From Polyangia bacterium (GTDB lineage Bacteria; Myxococcota_A; Polyangia; Polyangiales; Polyangiaceae), in assembly GCA_030430975.1 (NCBI GenBank), contig JAUIKB010000277.1, positions 1-7,314 of the forward strand: a stretch of DNA of 7,314 nt, in the 5' to 3' direction. The notes beneath the pieces were generated by a model. The model did not search any database, had not been told where the DNA came from, and saw nothing but the letters and a program-made list of their open reading frames with translations. The first letter of the stretch is position 1; every line of letters begins with the position of its first letter. Both the position numbers and the translations under genes were made by a program. Shown here one piece after another: positions 5,800 through 7,314 of the stretch.

Positions 5800-6702
5800 A
5801 TGTTGTATCGATTCGATGAGGTGAGCACTGCGCTGGAGCTGGTTCCGCTCGCGGCGCGTCGTGCGTTGGACCAGGCCGGGCTTAAACTTTCACTGCCGGC
5901 CTGGACCACGCTTGAGCTGTCCGACCGCCGACGGCTGGTCGAGATCGGCGCGGCGACGACGGTTGATGTGGCCGCGGTTCGCGAGACGGTTCAGGGCGCG
6001 CAGCCCGAGCCCAAAGCGATCGCGCCGGTGGATGATCCTTCGGCGAACAGCGTGCCCAAAGACGTAACGGCGGCGCTCGAGACGTACGGCGGCATGCCGA
6101 TCGGCGTGTGGGGCGCCCTTTCGCCGCTCGATCGCTACACGCTCGCGAAGGTCGTCAGTCGCGGGCGAGAACGGCGCATCAGTGCGGCCTATGCGGAGAT
6201 CGTCGGGTTCAGTCGCAACTCGAGCCACATCGCGCCGAGCGGTGGCGTGCGCATGGTGGACGTCGGGGCAAAAGCGACGACGGAGCGGGTGGCGCGCGCC
6301 AGCTCGCGTATCCAGATGAACGATGAAGCGTTCAAACGCCTGTCAGAAAACTCGGTGCCTAAGGGCGACGTGCTCGGCACGGCGCGCCTGGCGGGCATCA
6401 TGGCTGCGAAACGGACTCACGAGCTGATCCCGCTGTGTCACCAGCTCAAGATAACGAACGTCGTAGTAGAGCTCGCGCTGGACGAGTCAGCGAACGCGGT
6501 GGACGTCGTCGCTACGGTCAAGGCGCACGATCGCACCGGCGTCGAAATGGAGTCGCTGACCGCCGCATCGGTCGCGGCCCTCACGCTCTACGACATGCTC
6601 AAAGCGTTTGATAAATCGATGGTCATCGGTCCGACCCGACTGCTGGCCAAGAGCGGCGGTCGCTCAGGCGATTTCCGCGCGACATCGGAAGGCGAAGCGT
6701 GA
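5800..6702 (+). CDS. moaC: NarM-like nitrate-reductase-associated domain fused to MoaC (cyclic pyranopterin monophosphate synthase)
   Basis: The product has 300 residues, about twice the normal MoaC length of about 160. Residues about 145-300 are MoaC, which turns 3',8-cyclo-GTP from MoaA into cyclic pyranopterin monophosphate. It shows MVDV (152-155), KGDV with K188, AAKRTHELIPLCH with H214, GVEMESLTAASVAAL, D265-x-x-K268 (the catalytic Asp/Lys pair of E. coli D128/K131) and LLAKSGGRSGDF. LCHQ replaces the usual LCHP, which other family members also vary. Residues 1-140 resemble the nitrate-reductase-associated family (PF09655, cyanobacterial NarM): YRFD at the start, VPLAARRALDQAGLKL, W35, then DRRRLVEI, and later LSPLDRYTLAKV. 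This half has no cysteine and contains an internal repeat. NarM is needed for nitrate reductase activity in Synechococcus; here it probably ties cofactor synthesis to nitrate reductase (inference). The stop overlaps moaE by GTGA. Confidence 0.93.
   Translation: MLYRFDEVSTALELVPLAARRALDQAGLKLSLPAWTTLELSDRRRLVEIGAATTVDVAAVRETVQGAQPEPKAIAPVDDPSANSVPKDVTAALETYGGMPIGVWGALSPLDRYTLAKVVSRGRERRISAAYAEIVGFSRNSSHIAPSGGVRMVDVGAKATTERVARASSRIQMNDEAFKRLSENSVPKGDVLGTARLAGIMAAKRTHELIPLCHQLKITNVVVELALDESANAVDVVATVKAHDRTGVEMESLTAASVAALTLYDMLKAFDKSMVIGPTRLLAKSGGRSGDFRATSEGEA
6687..6692 (+). promoter_or_regulatory. Ribosome binding site GGAAGG for moaE inside the end of moaC
   Basis: GGAAGG lies 6 nt before the GTG start of moaE and within the last moaC codons. 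With the 4-bp GTGA overlap (6699-6702) it indicates translational coupling. Confidence 0.65.
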
Positions 6703-7142
6703 CCGTAGCCATCGCTGGGCGCCTTTGTGCCGTGCGCGATGACGAGCTGTCCGTTGACGAGGCCGTGAAGGCCGTGAAGCGACCCGATGCCGGCGCCATT
6801 GCGCTGTTTCTCGGCACGGTTCGCGATCATAACGCGGGTCAGGCAGTCACCCTGCTCGAATACGAGGCTTATCGCACGATGGCCGAGGCGGAGATGGGGC
6901 GAGTCCTGGACAAGCTCGAAGACGAGTTCAGCGGCGTGCGGCTCGCTGTGGTGCATCGCATCGGTCGCCTCGAGGTCGGCGACGTGGCGATCATCTGCGC
7001 AGCGAGCTCGGCGCATCGCCAGCAGGCGTTCGAAGCTGGGCGGGCGCTGATCGATCGGATTAAGGCGACGGTTCCGATCTGGAAGCGGGAGCACGGTCCC
7101 GATGGCCCTCACTGGATCGGCTGGACGGACGCACGCGCTTAG
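6699..7142 (+). CDS. moaE: Molybdopterin synthase catalytic (large) subunit MoaE
   Basis: MoaE, with thiocarboxylated MoaD, inserts two sulphurs into cyclic pyranopterin monophosphate to give molybdopterin. The 147-residue length is normal. Family hallmarks are GTVRDHN (39-45), LEYEAY (53-58), VVHRIGRLEVGD (84-95), SSAHRQQAFEAG (103-114) and KATVPIWKRE, in which K122 and K129 correspond to the active-site lysines K119 and K126 of the E. coli enzyme. All expected residues are present. The start is a GTG that overlaps the moaC TGA as GTGA, the only start with a good ribosome site. No moaD is visible in the window, so its partner must be encoded elsewhere. The protein is cytoplasmic. Confidence 0.96.
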   Translation: MTVAIAGRLCAVRDDELSVDEAVKAVKRPDAGAIALFLGTVRDHNAGQAVTLLEYEAYRTMAEAEMGRVLDKLEDEFSGVRLAVVHRIGRLEVGDVAIICAASSAHRQQAFEAGRALIDRIKATVPIWKREHGPDGPHWIGWTDARA

Positions 7143-7180
7143 CTCACCGTGCTCAGCTTGGCGCCCTCAGCCTAACGAAG

Positions 7181-7208
7181 GAGGCCGCCCCCAATCGGGA
7201 GCGGCCTC
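7181..7208. terminator. Hairpin between convergent genes, probable bidirectional terminator
   Basis: GAGGCCGC (7181-7188) pairs with GCGGCCTC (7201-7208). After one C/A mismatch, three more G-C pairs (7190-7192 with 7197-7199) close a 4-base loop, AATC. It lies 38 nt after the moaE stop and 23 nt after the stop of the convergent gene. There is no run of T on either side, so it is a stem without the classical tail. Confidence 0.55.
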
Positions 7209-7231
7209 GTGCGTAGCTGGACCTCCGCGAC

Positions 7232-7314
7232 TCACCGCGCTCGACGCCGCATGCCGCCCAGCGCAATCGCAGCCGCCGCCAGCAGGCCGGCTACGGAACC
7301 GGTGTTGCTGCTGC
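7232..7314 (-). CDS. C-terminal end of a secreted protein with a MYXO-CTERM-like anchor (partial)
   Basis: Only the last 26 residues and the TGA are in the window; the gene continues past the right edge. The visible tail has a Ser/Asn/Thr stretch, then GS, a hydrophobic span (VAGLLAAAAIALGG) and a basic end (MRRRAR). This tripartite layout is that of C-terminal sorting signals such as MYXO-CTERM, in which a cysteine usually precedes the span; no cysteine is visible in the 26 residues, so it could lie just outside. Such proteins are anchored at the cell surface in myxobacteria. The body of the protein is unknown. Confidence 0.6.
   Translation of the reverse strand, partial: SSNTGSVAGLLAAAAIALGGMRRRAR

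Noticed and set aside
5433..5909. 158-codon minus-strand frame across the repeats and the start of moaC
   Set aside because: The repeated peptide (EESTHAPAH) merely reflects the 55-bp DNA repeat, and the frame overlaps two well supported genes.
6588..7112. 174-codon minus-strand frame opposite moaC-moaE
   Set aside because: It is antisense to two clear enzymes with intact motifs; it is a shadow.

Overview
The window is GC-rich and densely coding. It most likely comes from a myxobacterium-like member of Myxococcota (Polyangia/Sorangiineae type). That assignment is an inference from several things: a glycine-rich lipoprotein with a von Willebrand A domain and a cysteine-bearing C-terminal module of a kind I associate with that phylum, a receiver-PATAN (DUF4388) regulator, an abundance of lipoproteins, and a truncated protein at the right edge with a MYXO-CTERM-like tail.

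Layout. At the left (63-899, +) is a membrane-anchored protein with a coiled coil and an LTxxQ-like (Spy/CpxP-like) periplasmic region. It converges on a minus-strand block read right to left: a DUF4403 lipoprotein (4266-2866), a receiver-PATAN regulator (2807-2103), moaA (2098-1106) and a 69-residue membrane protein (1105-896). The last three are almost seamless, and the ribosome binding sites of moaA and of the small protein lie inside the final codons of the gene before them. Divergent from this block is a vWA-domain lipoprotein (4318-5526). It ends inside a large imperfect palindrome (5521-5635) with a T-rich tail, followed by two tandem copies of a 55-bp unit (5646-5755). Next come a moaC gene whose product carries an extra N-terminal domain (5800-6702) and moaE (6699-7142), overlapping by GTGA. 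A hairpin (7181-7208) separates moaE from the tail of a convergent gene (7312-7232, -).

How the genes fit together. Three steps of molybdenum cofactor (Moco) synthesis are present: MoaA and MoaC make cyclic pyranopterin monophosphate from GTP, and MoaE is the large subunit of molybdopterin synthase. The genes lie in two opposite-strand operons about 3.7 kb apart, and no moaD, moaB/mogA or moeA is visible. The most notable feature is the moaC product. Its first ~140 residues resemble the nitrate-reductase-associated family (NarM-like, PF09655) and contain an internal two-fold repeat, so a presumed nitrate reductase maturation factor is fused to a cofactor biosynthesis enzyme. This suggests dedication of Moco synthesis to assimilatory nitrate reductase, but no nitrate reductase gene is in view.
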